A DNA stretch of 64,000 nt from Pseudomonas koreensis (GCF_024169245.1 NZ_JALJWP010000001.1:4341501-4405500); one strand, 5' to 3'. Counted from the first letter of the stretch, positions 35,233 to 44,691 are shown. Notes: generated by a model from the letters alone, not told the origin. A program made the numbers and translations.

Positions 35233-36635
35233 GCTTTGCTCGCAGCCGCCACTCTGCCCGCCGGCCGATGCTGGCGGCTGGTGGCCAATCCGATGAACGA
35301 GATCAGCAGCGCCAGGCCAATCGTCGAGCTCACTTCCATGCGATGTTCAGGGGTGATCATCATCACCGCCAGAGCCGCGCAGATAAAGGCGATGACCAGC
35401 CAGGTGAGCCACGGAAACAGCCACATGCGCAAGGTCATTTCGACCTTCTCCCGTTCCAGCCGGCGGCGCATGCGCAACTGCGAAATGGCGATCACCAGAT
35501 ACACCAGCAAGGCAATCGCGCCGGAGCTGGCGAGCAGGAACTGGAACAACCCGGCCGGCATGAAATAGCTGAGCAAGGTAACGCCTGCGCCGATCACCGT
35601 GCTGGCAATGACCGCCGCACGTGGCACGCCGGCGGCCGAGGTCACTTTCAACGCTGGCGGTGCATCGCCACGTCGACCCAAGGAATAGAGCATGCGCGAG
35701 GAAATGTAGATCGACGAGTTCATGCAACTGGCGACCGCAATCAGCACGACCACGTCGACGAGGAATTTGGCGTTGGGGATGTTCATCAGCTCCAGCGCGC
35801 GCTGGTAGGAACCGACCGACGCCAGTTGCGGGTCATTCCACGGCACCACGGAAATCACCACGAAGATCGACAGCAGATAGAAAATGCCGATACGCCAGAT
35901 CACCGAGCGTGTGGCCTTGGCGATGTTTTGCGCCGGATTGTTCGATTCCGCAGCGGCGATGGTCACCGCTTCGGTGCCGATGAAACTGAACATGATGGTG
36001 ATGAACGCGCCGACCACTGCCGACATGCCGTTCGGCGCGAAGCCGCCGTGCTCGGCCATCAGCGTGCTCAGGCCACTGGCTTCGCGCTCGGGAATCCAGC
36101 CCATCAGTACCGCAAAGCCCAGGCCGATGAAACCGATGATCGCGATGACCTTGGCCATGGCGAACCAGAATTCGAACTCGCCGTATTTCGACACGCTGAA
36201 CAGGTTGGTGATCACCAGCAGCACGATCGACAGCAAGGCGAACAGCCAGGCATCGACCTGGGGAAACCATTGGTTGAGCACATGCCCGGCGGCCAGCGCT
36301 TCGATCGGAATCACCAGCACCCAGAACCACCAGTAGAGCCAGCCGATGGTGAACCCGGCCCAGCGACCGATGGCCTGATCGGCGTAGGTGGAAAACGAGC
36401 CGGTGTCGGGATGCGCCACGGCCATTTCGCCGAGCATGCGCATCACCAGCACGACCAGCAGACCGGAGAACAGATAAGCGAGCAGCACCGCTGGACCCGC
36501 GGCGGCGATGGCGTGGCCTGAGCCAACGAAAAGTCCTGCGCCGATGATGCCGGCAATCGAAAGCATGGTGACGTGACGCGGTTTGAAACCTTGCGCCAAC
36601 TGACCGTTGGAGTCCTTGGGGTTCAGGCTGTTCAT
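35229..36635 (-). CDS. APC-family amino-acid permease, GabP-like
   Basis: 468 residues with twelve hydrophobic segments. The helix-1 motif SIAGIIGAGLFVGSGHAI and the helix-2/3 loop MRMLGEMAVAHPDTGSFSTYAD are those of the amino-acid transporter (AAT) branch that includes GabP, AroP and CycA. FSFIGTEAVTIAAAESNNP is the helix-6 region. It would import an amino acid such as GABA by proton symport; the exact substrate is not decided. No neighbouring gab genes are in the window. Confidence 0.85.
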   Translation of the reverse strand: MNSLNPKDSNGQLAQGFKPRHVTMLSIAGIIGAGLFVGSGHAIAAAGPAVLLAYLFSGLLVVLVMRMLGEMAVAHPDTGSFSTYADQAIGRWAGFTIGWLYWWFWVLVIPIEALAAGHVLNQWFPQVDAWLFALLSIVLLVITNLFSVSKYGEFEFWFAMAKVIAIIGFIGLGFAVLMGWIPEREASGLSTLMAEHGGFAPNGMSAVVGAFITIMFSFIGTEAVTIAAAESNNPAQNIAKATRSVIWRIGIFYLLSIFVVISVVPWNDPQLASVGSYQRALELMNIPNAKFLVDVVVLIAVASCMNSSIYISSRMLYSLGRRGDAPPALKVTSAAGVPRAAVIASTVIGAGVTLLSYFMPAGLFQFLLASSGAIALLVYLVIAISQLRMRRRLEREKVEMTLRMWLFPWLTWLVIAFICAALAVMMITPEHRMEVSSTIGLALLISFIGLATSRQHRPAGRVAAASKA

Positions 36636-36870
36636 GGGTTCTTATTGTTCTCATGATCGACGTTTGGGCCACTGACTGTGCGTCAGGCGATCATCATTTC
36701 CTTGAGCCGACTCAGGCGAAAGCTGCGACGCAGACGCTTTGCCGACGAAACGATGCTTCACCTTACGTGGCCCGACCGCCGCACAACTAGCCTGAGTGCG
36801 GCATGCCGATGCCTGATCTCGACATGCCACTCTCAGGCCACCATGGGTCGTCGACAACCTGTGCGACGAT

Positions 36871-38997
36871 TTACAGCGTGTAGGAAATCCCCACCTGCAC
36901 GGTTCGCGGCGCGCCCGGGTAGGCGTAAACGTTGCCGAAGGCGCCTTCTTCGTAGTCGCGATCGAAGATGTTTTTCACATCGAGATTGAGCCGCACCTTG
37001 TCGTTGACCTTGTAGAAGCTCAGCAGGTCGACCACGGTGTAACTGCCCATGGAAAACGCGGTGTTGGCCGTCTGCCCGGCGCGCTCGTCGACGTATTTCA
37101 GGCCGGTACCGAGGCCAAGGCCTTTGAGCGTGCCGTCCTGGAACTCGTACATGTTGAGCAGGCTGAAGCTGTTCTTCGGGATGTTCAGCAGGCGGGTGCC
37201 GGAGCGCAGCGTGTTGTCCTTGGTCACCTCTGCGTCGACGTAAGCGTAACCGCCGACCACTCGCCACTCAGGGGTGAGGTTGCCGGTAACGTTGACGTCG
37301 AAACCACGGCTGCGCACTTCGCCGGCGGCAACGCTGAAGGTCGAATCCACCGGGTCGGTGGTCAACACGTTGCGTTTTTCAATCTGGTAGATCGCTGCGT
37401 CGACGCTCAACTGCTGATCCAGCGCTTCCCATTTCACGCCCATCTCATAGGACTTGCCCTTCTCCGGGGCGAAGCCGCCACCCTCACGACTGGCACCCGT
37501 GTTGGGCTTGAACGAGCGCGCGGTGTTGGCGTAGACCGCCAGGGTTTCGCTCAGGTCGTAGGTGACGCCGATGCGCGGAGTGACGGCGTTGTCGCTGGCC
37601 TGCCAGCTCTTGCCGCCCGGCACGTAGGTTTCGTAATCGTGCTCGAAGCGCTCGAAACGCGCGCCGGCCAGCACTTTCAGTTTGTCGGTCAGTGCCACCT
37701 GATCCTGCACGAACGCGGCGTAGGTCTTGAGGTTTTCTTTGTCGTGGGTCGGCGTGCGGGTCAGCGCCGGGCGTGGCTGGCCGTAGACCGGATTGAAGAT
37801 GTCGATCGGGTAGGCACTGACGGCGCCGCTGGAGCGCTGGATGATCGACTTGTAGTCGTAATCTTCGTACTCGATGCCGGTGAGCAAGGTGTGCTGCAGA
37901 CCGCCGGTGTCGAAATGCCCGGTGAGGTTGAGCTGGGTGTCCTTGTCGGTCCATTCCAGCTTGCGGTAGTTGAAGTTGCGTCCCAGCGTACGGCCGTCAG
38001 CGGCAATGCCGTTGGCTTCGATCGCGTCGCCCTTGAGCGAGCCGTCGAGCCACTGGAAGCCGCCGCCAAGAGTCCAGTCGTCGTTGAGCATGTGCTCGAA
38101 ACGCAGCTGCGCCATGTTGTTGTCATTGTGCAGTTTGCCGACGTCTTTCTCGCCGAAGAAGGTATCGCGCGAGGCGGTGCCGATCTGCCGGGGATAACGC
38201 GTCACGCCACGATCGAGCGGCGCGTTGTTACGCATGAAGTCGCCTTCGAAGATCAGCTTGGTCGCGTCGGTCGCCTGCCAGCTCAGCACTGGCGTGATGC
38301 CGTAGCGCTCGGTCTCGACATGATCGCGGAAGGTGTCGCCGCCCTCGCCCACCACATTCAAACGATAGGCCAGGCGGCCTTCTTCATCGAGCGGCCCGGA
38401 AGCATCGAGGGTGCCGCGCTTCATGCCCTGGTCATTCAACTGGCTACCGAGGGTGACCGTGCGCTCGGGCAACGGCTGTTTCGACACCACGTTGAAGGTA
38501 CCGCCGGGATCGCCACGGCCATACAGCATGGTCGCCGGACCGCGCAGCACTTCCAGTCGCTCGATGGTGTTGGCATCGGGCATGTTCGGGTAGCCACGGT
38601 TGATCGGGAAACCGTTGCGGTAGAACTCGCCAGTAGTGAAGCCGCGCACGGTGAACGTGGTCAGGCCCTGGCCACCGAAATTGTTCGCCCGCCCAACGCC
38701 GCCGGCGTAATCCAGCGCATCCTGCAAACGCGTCGCGCCGAGGTCTTCGACGGCATCCTTGGTCACCACGCTGATGGACTGCGGGGTTTCATGAATCGAA
38801 GTGTCGGTGCGAGTGGCGCTGGCCGAACGGGTCGCGCGGTAGCCTTGCACCGGGCCGTCTGCCCTTTCGTAGTCCGCTGTGCCGACCACGTCGGTCGCTT
38901 CCAGCTCTAGCGTTGATGAAGTCGGTTCGGCTGACTCAGCCCACGAGGAAGAAGACAACGCCTGCAGCACACAGATGGAAAGCAGAGTTCGACGCAT
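36871..38997 (-). CDS. TonB-dependent siderophore receptor
   Basis: 708 residues. A signal peptide (to ~20) is followed directly by the plug (ETPQSISVVTKDAVEDLGAT, FTVRGF, RLEVLRGPATMLYGRGDPGG) and a 22-strand barrel ending in the aromatic YTL terminus. There is no N-terminal STN signalling domain, so it does not work through a sigma/anti-sigma pair. It resembles ferric hydroxamate receptors (FhuA/FiuA type). A Fur-like box lies upstream at 39083. Whether it takes up the product of the NRPS at the left edge is unknown. Confidence 0.93.
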   Translation of the reverse strand: MRRTLLSICVLQALSSSSWAESAEPTSSTLELEATDVVGTADYERADGPVQGYRATRSASATRTDTSIHETPQSISVVTKDAVEDLGATRLQDALDYAGGVGRANNFGGQGLTTFTVRGFTTGEFYRNGFPINRGYPNMPDANTIERLEVLRGPATMLYGRGDPGGTFNVVSKQPLPERTVTLGSQLNDQGMKRGTLDASGPLDEEGRLAYRLNVVGEGGDTFRDHVETERYGITPVLSWQATDATKLIFEGDFMRNNAPLDRGVTRYPRQIGTASRDTFFGEKDVGKLHNDNNMAQLRFEHMLNDDWTLGGGFQWLDGSLKGDAIEANGIAADGRTLGRNFNYRKLEWTDKDTQLNLTGHFDTGGLQHTLLTGIEYEDYDYKSIIQRSSGAVSAYPIDIFNPVYGQPRPALTRTPTHDKENLKTYAAFVQDQVALTDKLKVLAGARFERFEHDYETYVPGGKSWQASDNAVTPRIGVTYDLSETLAVYANTARSFKPNTGASREGGGFAPEKGKSYEMGVKWEALDQQLSVDAAIYQIEKRNVLTTDPVDSTFSVAAGEVRSRGFDVNVTGNLTPEWRVVGGYAYVDAEVTKDNTLRSGTRLLNIPKNSFSLLNMYEFQDGTLKGLGLGTGLKYVDERAGQTANTAFSMGSYTVVDLLSFYKVNDKVRLNLDVKNIFDRDYEEGAFGNVYAYPGAPRTVQVGISYTL

Positions 38998-39082
38998 GAG
39001 GTGAAAACCTTTACGAATAGGCCAGAACGAAGGGCAAAACCGCCATTGAAAACGCGGCGCATGGTATACCGGCGCATTGGTA

Positions 39083-39103
39083 ATTGAAACTTATTCTTAT
39101 TTG
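39083..39103. promoter_or_regulatory. Candidate Fur box upstream of the TonB receptor
   Basis: The minus strand here reads AAATAAGAATAAGTTTCAAT, an AT-rich imperfect match to the 19-bp Fur consensus, 86 bases upstream of the receptor start. Placement fits, but the match was judged by eye. Confidence 0.4.
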
Positions 39104-39263
39104 TCATGCTGGTCAGGATTGGTGAGCAGGATTCATCACTTCATCCTGAAACCGCGCATTATCAGTTGCGCGTCAATGGCCTAGGCTCGTTGAGATCCGA
39201 CGTCAACCGATGGCTGCGCGGCGCTAACTGTTCGCCGCCAGCCCGACTGAAAGGAATCCGCCT

Positions 39264-41474
39264 ATGAAATTCGACACCCCGGCCGACACCAATCCGATCG
39301 ACCAGTTGAAGGTGATCGGCCAACCTGCCGACCGTATCGACGGCAAGCTGAAAACCACCGGCACCGCCACTTACGCCTACGAACAGCACGCAGCGGCACC
39401 CGATGCCGCTTACGGCTATATCGTTGGCGCCGGGATCGGCAAGGGCCGCATCGCCTCGATTGATTCGGACCGAGCGAGCGAGGCGTCCGGGGTGATCGCC
39501 ATCGTCACTTATGAGAACGCCGGACCGTTGGCCAAGGGCGAGTTTTACGTGGCCCGGGCCTTGGCCGGGCCGCAGGTCGATCACTATCATCAGGCCGTGG
39601 CAATTGTCGTCGCGAACACCTTTGAGGAGGCACGCGCTGCGGCTGGGCTGCTCGATATTCGCTACGTGGCCGAACCGGGTTCGTTCAATCTGGCGGCGGC
39701 GAAAGACTCAGCGCCCCCAGCGCCGCCGGCCGGTTTCGGCCCGCCGCCGCAGACCAGCGTCGGTGACTTCGAAGGCGCCTTCAACGCCGCGCCGTTGCAG
39801 ATCGATCAGCACTACAGCACACCCGATCAAGCACACGCGATGATGGAACCACACGCGACCATCGCCCGCTGGAACGGCAAGCAGCTGACCTTGTGGACAT
39901 CGATTCAACAGATCAACTGGGGCGTGCGCGATCTGGCGAAAACCCTCGGCATCGCCAAGGAAGATGTGCGCCTGATCTCGCCGTATATCGGCGGCGGTTT
40001 CGGCGGTAAAGGCACGATTCTCTGCGACGCGGTACTGGCGTCTCTGGCCGCCCGACATGCCGGGCGCGCGGTGAAGGTCGCATTGCCGCGGCCGCTGATG
40101 TTCAACAACCTGACCCACCGCCCAGCGACGATTCAGCGCATACGCATCGGTGCCAATCGTGACGGCGTGATCACGGCGATCGGCCACGAGAGCTGGTCGG
40201 GCAATCTGCGCGGCGGGCGCGCCGAAGCGGCCACCGCGTCAACCCGATTGCTTTACGCCGGGGCCAATCGCATGACTCGTTTGAACCTGGCCGTGCTTGA
40301 TCTCGCCGAGGGTTCGGCGATGCGCGCGCCGGGTGAGGCACCGGGGATGATGGCGCTGGAAATCGCCATGGATGAACTGGCCGAAAAGCTGCAGATGGAT
40401 CCGCTGCAGTTGCGCGTCCTCAACGACACGCAGGTCGATCCGGAGCAACCGTCGCGGCCGTTTTCCAAACGGCAACTCGTGGAGTGTCTGAACACTGGCG
40501 CCGAGCGCTTTGGCTGGAGTCAGCGCAGCCCTCAACCCGGTCAGCGACGCGAGGGCGGTTGGCTGATCGGCATCGGGCTGGCCTCGGCAATTCGCGGCGC
40601 ACCGACCACCGCATCGGCGGCGCGCGTGCGCCTTGATCGCCAAGGCATCATCACCGTCGAAACCGACATGACCGACATCGGCACCGGCAGTTACACCATC
40701 ATTGCCCAGACCGCCGCGGAAATGATGGGCGTACCGCTGGAGCGTGTCGTGGTGCATTTGGGCGATTCGCGGTTTCCGGAATCGTCAGGCTCCGGCGGCC
40801 AGTGGGGCGCGGCCTCCTCCACTGCCGGCGTGTATGCCGCGTGCCTGAAATTGCGCGAAGCCGCCGCTCGCGCCGTCGGGATCGATCCTCAGCAAGCGGA
40901 GTTTGTGGAGGGGCAAATCCGCGCAGGCTCGCAGCACGTTGCCCTGTCGCAAGCTGCCGCCAAGGGCGAGTTGACTGGCGAGGACCGCATGGAATACGGC
41001 GATCTGGCCCAGCGTTTTGCCCAGCAGACTTTCGGCGCGCATTTCGCCGAGGTCGCGGTCAACGCAGCGACCGGCGAAATTCGCCTGCGCCGGCAGTTGG
41101 CCGTGTGTGCCGCCGGGCGCATCCTCAACCCGAAAACCGCGCGCAGCCAGATCATCGGCGGCATGACCATGGGCGCAGGCGCGGCATTGATGGAAGAGCT
41201 GGCGGTGGATCATCGTATGGGCTTTTTCGTCAATCACGATCTGGCCGGCTATGAGGTGCCGGTGCACGCCGACATTCCCCACCAGGAGGTGATTTTTCTC
41301 GATGAAGTCGACCCGTATGCCACCCCGTTGAAAGCCAAAGGCGTCGGCGAACTGGGTATCAGCGGCGCGGCGGCGGCTATCGCCAACGCGATCTATAACG
41401 CTTGCGGCGTACGGGTGCGCGATTATCCGATTACGCTGGATAAACTCATCGGCGAGTTGTCTTACCCGGTCTGA
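39264..41474 (+). CDS. Orphan molybdenum hydroxylase large subunit, PaoC/YagR-like
   Basis: 736 residues of the xanthine-oxidase family. Markers are IGQPADRIDGKLKTTGTATY at the N-terminus, the molybdopterin-binding GGGFGGKG and GSGGQWGAASSTAG regions, and the catalytic Glu in KGVGELGISGAA. It most resembles PaoC of the periplasmic aldehyde oxidoreductase PaoABC. PaoA (2Fe-2S) and PaoB (FAD) genes normally precede it, but only 266 bases separate its start from the divergent TonB receptor, and no such genes follow. It may use partners encoded elsewhere or be a relic. Confidence 0.9.
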   Translation: MKFDTPADTNPIDQLKVIGQPADRIDGKLKTTGTATYAYEQHAAAPDAAYGYIVGAGIGKGRIASIDSDRASEASGVIAIVTYENAGPLAKGEFYVARALAGPQVDHYHQAVAIVVANTFEEARAAAGLLDIRYVAEPGSFNLAAAKDSAPPAPPAGFGPPPQTSVGDFEGAFNAAPLQIDQHYSTPDQAHAMMEPHATIARWNGKQLTLWTSIQQINWGVRDLAKTLGIAKEDVRLISPYIGGGFGGKGTILCDAVLASLAARHAGRAVKVALPRPLMFNNLTHRPATIQRIRIGANRDGVITAIGHESWSGNLRGGRAEAATASTRLLYAGANRMTRLNLAVLDLAEGSAMRAPGEAPGMMALEIAMDELAEKLQMDPLQLRVLNDTQVDPEQPSRPFSKRQLVECLNTGAERFGWSQRSPQPGQRREGGWLIGIGLASAIRGAPTTASAARVRLDRQGIITVETDMTDIGTGSYTIIAQTAAEMMGVPLERVVVHLGDSRFPESSGSGGQWGAASSTAGVYAACLKLREAAARAVGIDPQQAEFVEGQIRAGSQHVALSQAAAKGELTGEDRMEYGDLAQRFAQQTFGAHFAEVAVNAATGEIRLRRQLAVCAAGRILNPKTARSQIIGGMTMGAGAALMEELAVDHRMGFFVNHDLAGYEVPVHADIPHQEVIFLDEVDPYATPLKAKGVGELGISGAAAAIANAIYNACGVRVRDYPITLDKLIGELSYPV

Positions 41475-41500
41475 GAGCGGATCACCCGAGGCCATCGCCT

Positions 41501-41833
41501 ATGCCCCCCACCACCCCCGACGGTCGCTATTTTGTGGTCAAGCAGCAGCTCTGGCGCTGCAGCAATCCATCGCTACCAGACACAGAACGCGAGGCGCTGG
41601 TCGCAGATCTCATGGCGGCGCGGCGTGCGGTCAAAGAAGCGAAGCGTGCGGACGATGCACAGGCGTTGAAGTCAGCCAGAGCGCGCGTAAACGAGGCGAA
41701 AGTCGCCCTGGGTGAGCGCGGCCCGGTGTGGTGGGATGACGGCAGCCCGGATTACAACCGTTTCAAAGTGACCAATACACCGTATGCGCAGTGGTATGAA
41801 CAACTGCCTGACGAAGGCAGCAGTCCAGCCTGA
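41501..41833 (+). CDS. Conserved small protein of unknown function
   Basis: 110 residues (MPPTTPDGRYFVVKQQLWRC ... DYNRFKVTNTPYAQWYEQL). It has a charged helical centre and conserved-looking aromatic ends, a pattern seen in widespread short proteobacterial proteins often labelled biopolymer-transporter-like without evidence. It starts 26 bases after the molybdenum enzyme and could be co-transcribed with it. Function unknown. Confidence 0.75.
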   Translation: MPPTTPDGRYFVVKQQLWRCSNPSLPDTEREALVADLMAARRAVKEAKRADDAQALKSARARVNEAKVALGERGPVWWDDGSPDYNRFKVTNTPYAQWYEQLPDEGSSPA

Positions 41834-41883
41834 GTCTTGAATGGCCTGCGGATCCCCAACTCAACAAGCAACGCAGGTCTCCT

Positions 41884-43105
41884 GTGGGAGCGAGCCTGCT
41901 CGCGAATGCATTGGGTCAGGCAATGAAGATGTTGAATGTGCCGCCGTCTTCGCGAGCAGGCTCGCTCCCACCGGGATTGGGGATTGAATGCAGATCGATG
42001 GTTCAGCACATAACAGTGTAGGAGTGAGCCTGCTCGCGATTGCGGTGGGTCAGTTGAATGATTCGCTGACTGATACGACGCCATCGCGAGCAGGCTCACT
42101 CCTACATTGGGTTTTGTGTGTTGCCGGGTTTTGCACATACCGCGAAAACTGTGGGAGCGAGCTTGCTCGCGAATGCATTGGGTCAGGCAATGAAGATGTT
42201 GAATGTGCCGCCCTCTTCGCGAGCAAGCTCGCTCCCACCGGGATTGGGGATTGGATGAAGATCGATGGTTCGGCACATAACAGTGTAGGAGTGAGCCTGC
42301 TCGCGATTGCGGTGGGTCAGTTGAATGATTCGCTGACTGATACGACGCCATCGCGAGCAGGCTCACTCCTACATTGGGTTTTGTGTGTTGCCGGGTTTTG
42401 CACATACCGCGAAAAGTGTGGGAGCGAGCTTGCTCGCGAATGCATTGGGTCAGGCGATGAAGATTTTGAATGTGCCGCCCTCTTCGCGAGCAAGCTCGCT
42501 CCCACAGGGATTGGGATTGAATGAAGATCTATGGTTCGGCACATAACAGTGTGGGAGCGAGCCTGCTCGCGAATGCATTGGGTCAGGCGATGAAGATGTT
42601 GAATGTGCCGCCCTCTTCGCGAGCAAGCTCGCTCCCACAGGGGATTGGGGATTGAATGAAGATCGATGGTTCGGCACACAACTGTGTGGGAGCGAGCCTG
42701 CTCGCGAATGCATTGGGTCAGGCGATGAAGATGTTGAATGTGCCGCCCTCTTCGCGAGCAAGCTCGCTCCCACAGGGGATTGGGGATTGAATGAAGATCG
42801 ATGGTTCGGCACAAAACAGTGTAGGAGTGAGCCTGCTCGCGAATGCGGTGGGTCAGTTGAATGATTCATTGACTGATACGACGCCATCGCGAGCAGGCTC
42901 ACTCCTACATTGGGTTTTGTGTGTTGGCGGTTTTTTTGTATTCGCCGCGAAAACCTGTGGGAGCGAGCTTGCTCGCGAATGCATTGGGTCAGGCAATGAA
43001 GATGTTGAATGTGCTGCCGTCTTCGCGAGCAGGCTCGCTCCCACAGGAATTGGGGATTGAATGCAGATCGATGGTTCAGCACAAAACAGTGTAGGAGTGA
43101 GCTTG
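41884..43105. repeat. Tandem array of nine REP doublets (REPINs) plus a partial tenth
   Basis: Units of 88 bp start at 41884, 42018, 42151, 42285, 42418, 42551, 42686, 42821 and 42957, with a truncated one at 43091-43105. Spacing is 133-136 bp, so doublet and spacer were amplified together. Two arm types occur: GTGGGAGCGAGC (units 1, 3, 5, 6, 7, 9) and GTAGGAGTGAGC (2, 4, 8 and the partial tenth). Spacers repeat phrases such as GATTGAATGAAGATCGATGG and ACATTGGGTTTTGTGTGTTG. Each doublet can fold into a long hairpin. Apparent open frames across the array are by-products of the repeat. Confidence 0.96.
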
Positions 43106-43114
43106 CGGTGAGGC

Positions 43115-43699
43115 TCAGACTCGCAGCAACTGCCGGGTCATCGCCATTGAGGTCTCCAGCGATTGCCCGGTGCGCTGCAATTTGTTCAGCAGGCTCGCGC
43201 CGAGCCAGAGCTGATACAGCGTCTCTGCCAACTTCCTCGCATCGCCCTCGGGCAGGCTTTGGTCGGTCTGGCCCTGTTCGATGCATTCGGTGATGCGCGC
43301 GACGATGCGTTCGGCGCCGTCGCGCAAGGTCAGGCGCATCGATTCGGAGAGGTCGGCGACTTCGGCGCTGAGTTTCACCACCAGGCATTCATCGCCATGG
43401 CCTTCCAGGGTGCAGCGGTTCTGCCAGCCCTGCCAGTAATCCATCAGCCGCTCGAAGGCCGTCAGCCCGGGCAACGTCAGGCGTCGTTCCATGTCGGCGA
43501 GGTAGTCGACGAAATAATCCTCGAGCAGCGCCTGGCCGTACAACTCCTTGGATTTGAAGTAGTGATAGAACGAGCCCTTGGGCACGCCGGCGGTCTGCAG
43601 GATCTCGTTGAGGCCGACGCTGGTGAAGCCCTTCTCGGCCATCATGCGGTGGCCGGTGTCGAGCAAGTGTTGGCGGGTGTCGTCAAAGGTCGGCTTCAT
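43115..43699 (-). CDS. TetR-family regulator, NemR-like
   Basis: 194 residues. The helix-turn-helix block is FTSVGLNEILQTAGVPKGSFYHYFKSKELY, and the C-terminal domain has Cys in NRCTLEGHGDECLV, suited to electrophile sensing as in NemR/AcuR. The start at 43699 is favoured over 43720. An operator half-site lies 22 bases upstream, a second before the DJ-1-type gene and a third before the old yellow enzyme, so the protein probably represses itself and both neighbours until quinones, aldehydes or similar compounds react with it. The tandem REP array ends ten bases from its stop. Confidence 0.9.
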   Translation of the reverse strand: MKPTFDDTRQHLLDTGHRMMAEKGFTSVGLNEILQTAGVPKGSFYHYFKSKELYGQALLEDYFVDYLADMERRLTLPGLTAFERLMDYWQGWQNRCTLEGHGDECLVVKLSAEVADLSESMRLTLRDGAERIVARITECIEQGQTDQSLPEGDARKLAETLYQLWLGASLLNKLQRTGQSLETSMAMTRQLLRV

Positions 43700-43720
43700 G
43701 GTGCGCAAAATTCCAGACAA

Positions 43721-43735
43721 TAGACCAGTCGTATA
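43721..43735 (+). promoter_or_regulatory. TetR operator, site 1
   Basis: TAGACCAGTCGTATA, matching the 15-base pattern TAGACCAGTCGNCTA at all but one or two positions. It sits just upstream of the regulator's own start. Confidence 0.7.
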
Positions 43736-43795
43736 CTTTTCAGGACCGCGAGTTTGCCATATCCACCAGGCAAAAACATTTTCTGAAAAAATTAC

Positions 43796-43810
43796 TAGAC
43801 GACTGGTCTA
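43796..43810 (-). promoter_or_regulatory. TetR operator, site 2
   Basis: On the minus strand TAGACCAGTCGTCTA; it is an inverted repeat TAGAC/GTCTA with a 5-base centre. It lies about 100 bases before the DJ-1-type gene and divergent from site 1, fitting control of the intergenic promoters. Confidence 0.8.
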
Positions 43811-43911
43811 ATTGGAAACTATGCTGCGCCCCGACACGACAAATTCATGCGGCACCGACATCAGCGAATCCCTCGCCTTCTGCCGATGCCAGACCAACCC
43901 AAGGGTGCTCT

Positions 43912-44589
43912 ATGAAAATCTTGATGGTTCTGACTTCCCACGATCAACTCGGCAACACCGGCAAGAAAACCGGCTTCTGGCTGGAAGAGTTCGCCGCGCC
44001 CTACTACGCCTTCAAGGACGCCGGCGCCGACGTCACGCTGGTTTCCCCGGCCGGCGGGCAGCCGCCGCTCGATCCGAAAAGCGACGAGCCCGGCGCGCAG
44101 ACTGCGGAGACCGATCGCTTCCGCGCCGATCCGGCCGCGCAAAAAGCATTGGCCAGCACTGGCCGTCTGGCTGATGTGAAGGCCGAAGATTTCGACGCAG
44201 TGTTCTACCCAGGCGGCCACGGCCCACTGTGGGATCTGGCCGAAGACAAAGCTTCGATTGCGCTGATCGAAGCCTTCGACCGCGCCAACAAGCCCCACGG
44301 TTTTGTCTGCCACGCACCAGGCGTGCTTCTGCATGTCGTGCGCGCTGATGGCCAGCCGATCGTCAAGGATCGCGACGTCACCGGTTTCACCAACGCCGAA
44401 GAAGCGGCGGTCGGCCTGACTGAAGTGGTGCCGTTCCTCATCGAAGACGAATTCCAGCGTCTTGGCGGGCGCTATTCGAAAGTCGCCGACTGGCAGGTAC
44501 ATGTGGTAACTGACGGGCACTTGGTCACTGGCCAGAATCCGGCCAGTTCCGCCGCGGTTGCTGCAAAGCTGTTGCAACTGCTCGGCTGA
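43912..44589 (+). CDS. DJ-1/PfpI-family protein, HchA-like
   Basis: 225 residues. The nucleophile elbow is GFVCHAPGVLL (Cys near residue 139), with Glu in GFWLEEFAAPYY (~residue 26) and FYPGGHGPLWDL, the arrangement of class I glyoxalase III/deglycase-like DJ-1 proteins. It likely detoxifies reactive aldehydes such as methylglyoxal. AAGGGTG precedes the start. It is followed by a strong terminator and then by a third operator and the old yellow enzyme, so the two are separate transcripts of one regulon. Confidence 0.9.
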   Translation: MKILMVLTSHDQLGNTGKKTGFWLEEFAAPYYAFKDAGADVTLVSPAGGQPPLDPKSDEPGAQTAETDRFRADPAAQKALASTGRLADVKAEDFDAVFYPGGHGPLWDLAEDKASIALIEAFDRANKPHGFVCHAPGVLLHVVRADGQPIVKDRDVTGFTNAEEAAVGLTEVVPFLIEDEFQRLGGRYSKVADWQVHVVTDGHLVTGQNPASSAAVAAKLLQLLG

Positions 44590-44608
44590 ACCCTCGTTCC
44601 AACCCGAC

Positions 44609-44644
44609 CAACGCCGCGTGCGTACAGCGTGGCGTTGTTTTTTT
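44609..44644 (+). terminator. Rho-independent terminator after the DJ-1-type gene
   Basis: CAACGCC (44609-44615) pairs with GGCGTTG (44631-44637), followed directly by seven T residues. It lies 19 bases after the stop. Confidence 0.88.
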
Positions 44645-44654
44645 GCCCAGTTAC

Positions 44655-44669
44655 TAGTCGACTGGTCTA
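44655..44669 (-). promoter_or_regulatory. TetR operator, site 3
   Basis: On the minus strand TAGACCAGTCGACTA. Located 23 bases before the old yellow enzyme start and after the previous terminator, so it should control this gene's own promoter. Confidence 0.8.
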
Positions 44670-44691
44670 ATCAGATTCCAAGGCTTACCCC

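Noticed and set aside
35268..36521. 417-codon plus-strand frame opposite the amino-acid permease
   Set aside because: Low-complexity His/Gln/Arg sequence mirroring the permease helices; no ribosome site or family.
37639..38910. 423-codon plus-strand frame opposite the TonB receptor
   Set aside because: Shadow of the receptor frame; no recognisable motifs.
41884..43105. CRISPR-like periodic array
   Set aside because: Repeats are 88-bp inverted doublets and spacers are also repeated, not unique 30-40-bp spacers. No cas genes nearby. It is a REPIN array.
42450..43388. 312-codon minus-strand frame across the REP array
   Set aside because: Its repeated ASLLAKRAAHSTSS-type peptide is simply translated REP sequence and it overlaps the TetR gene.
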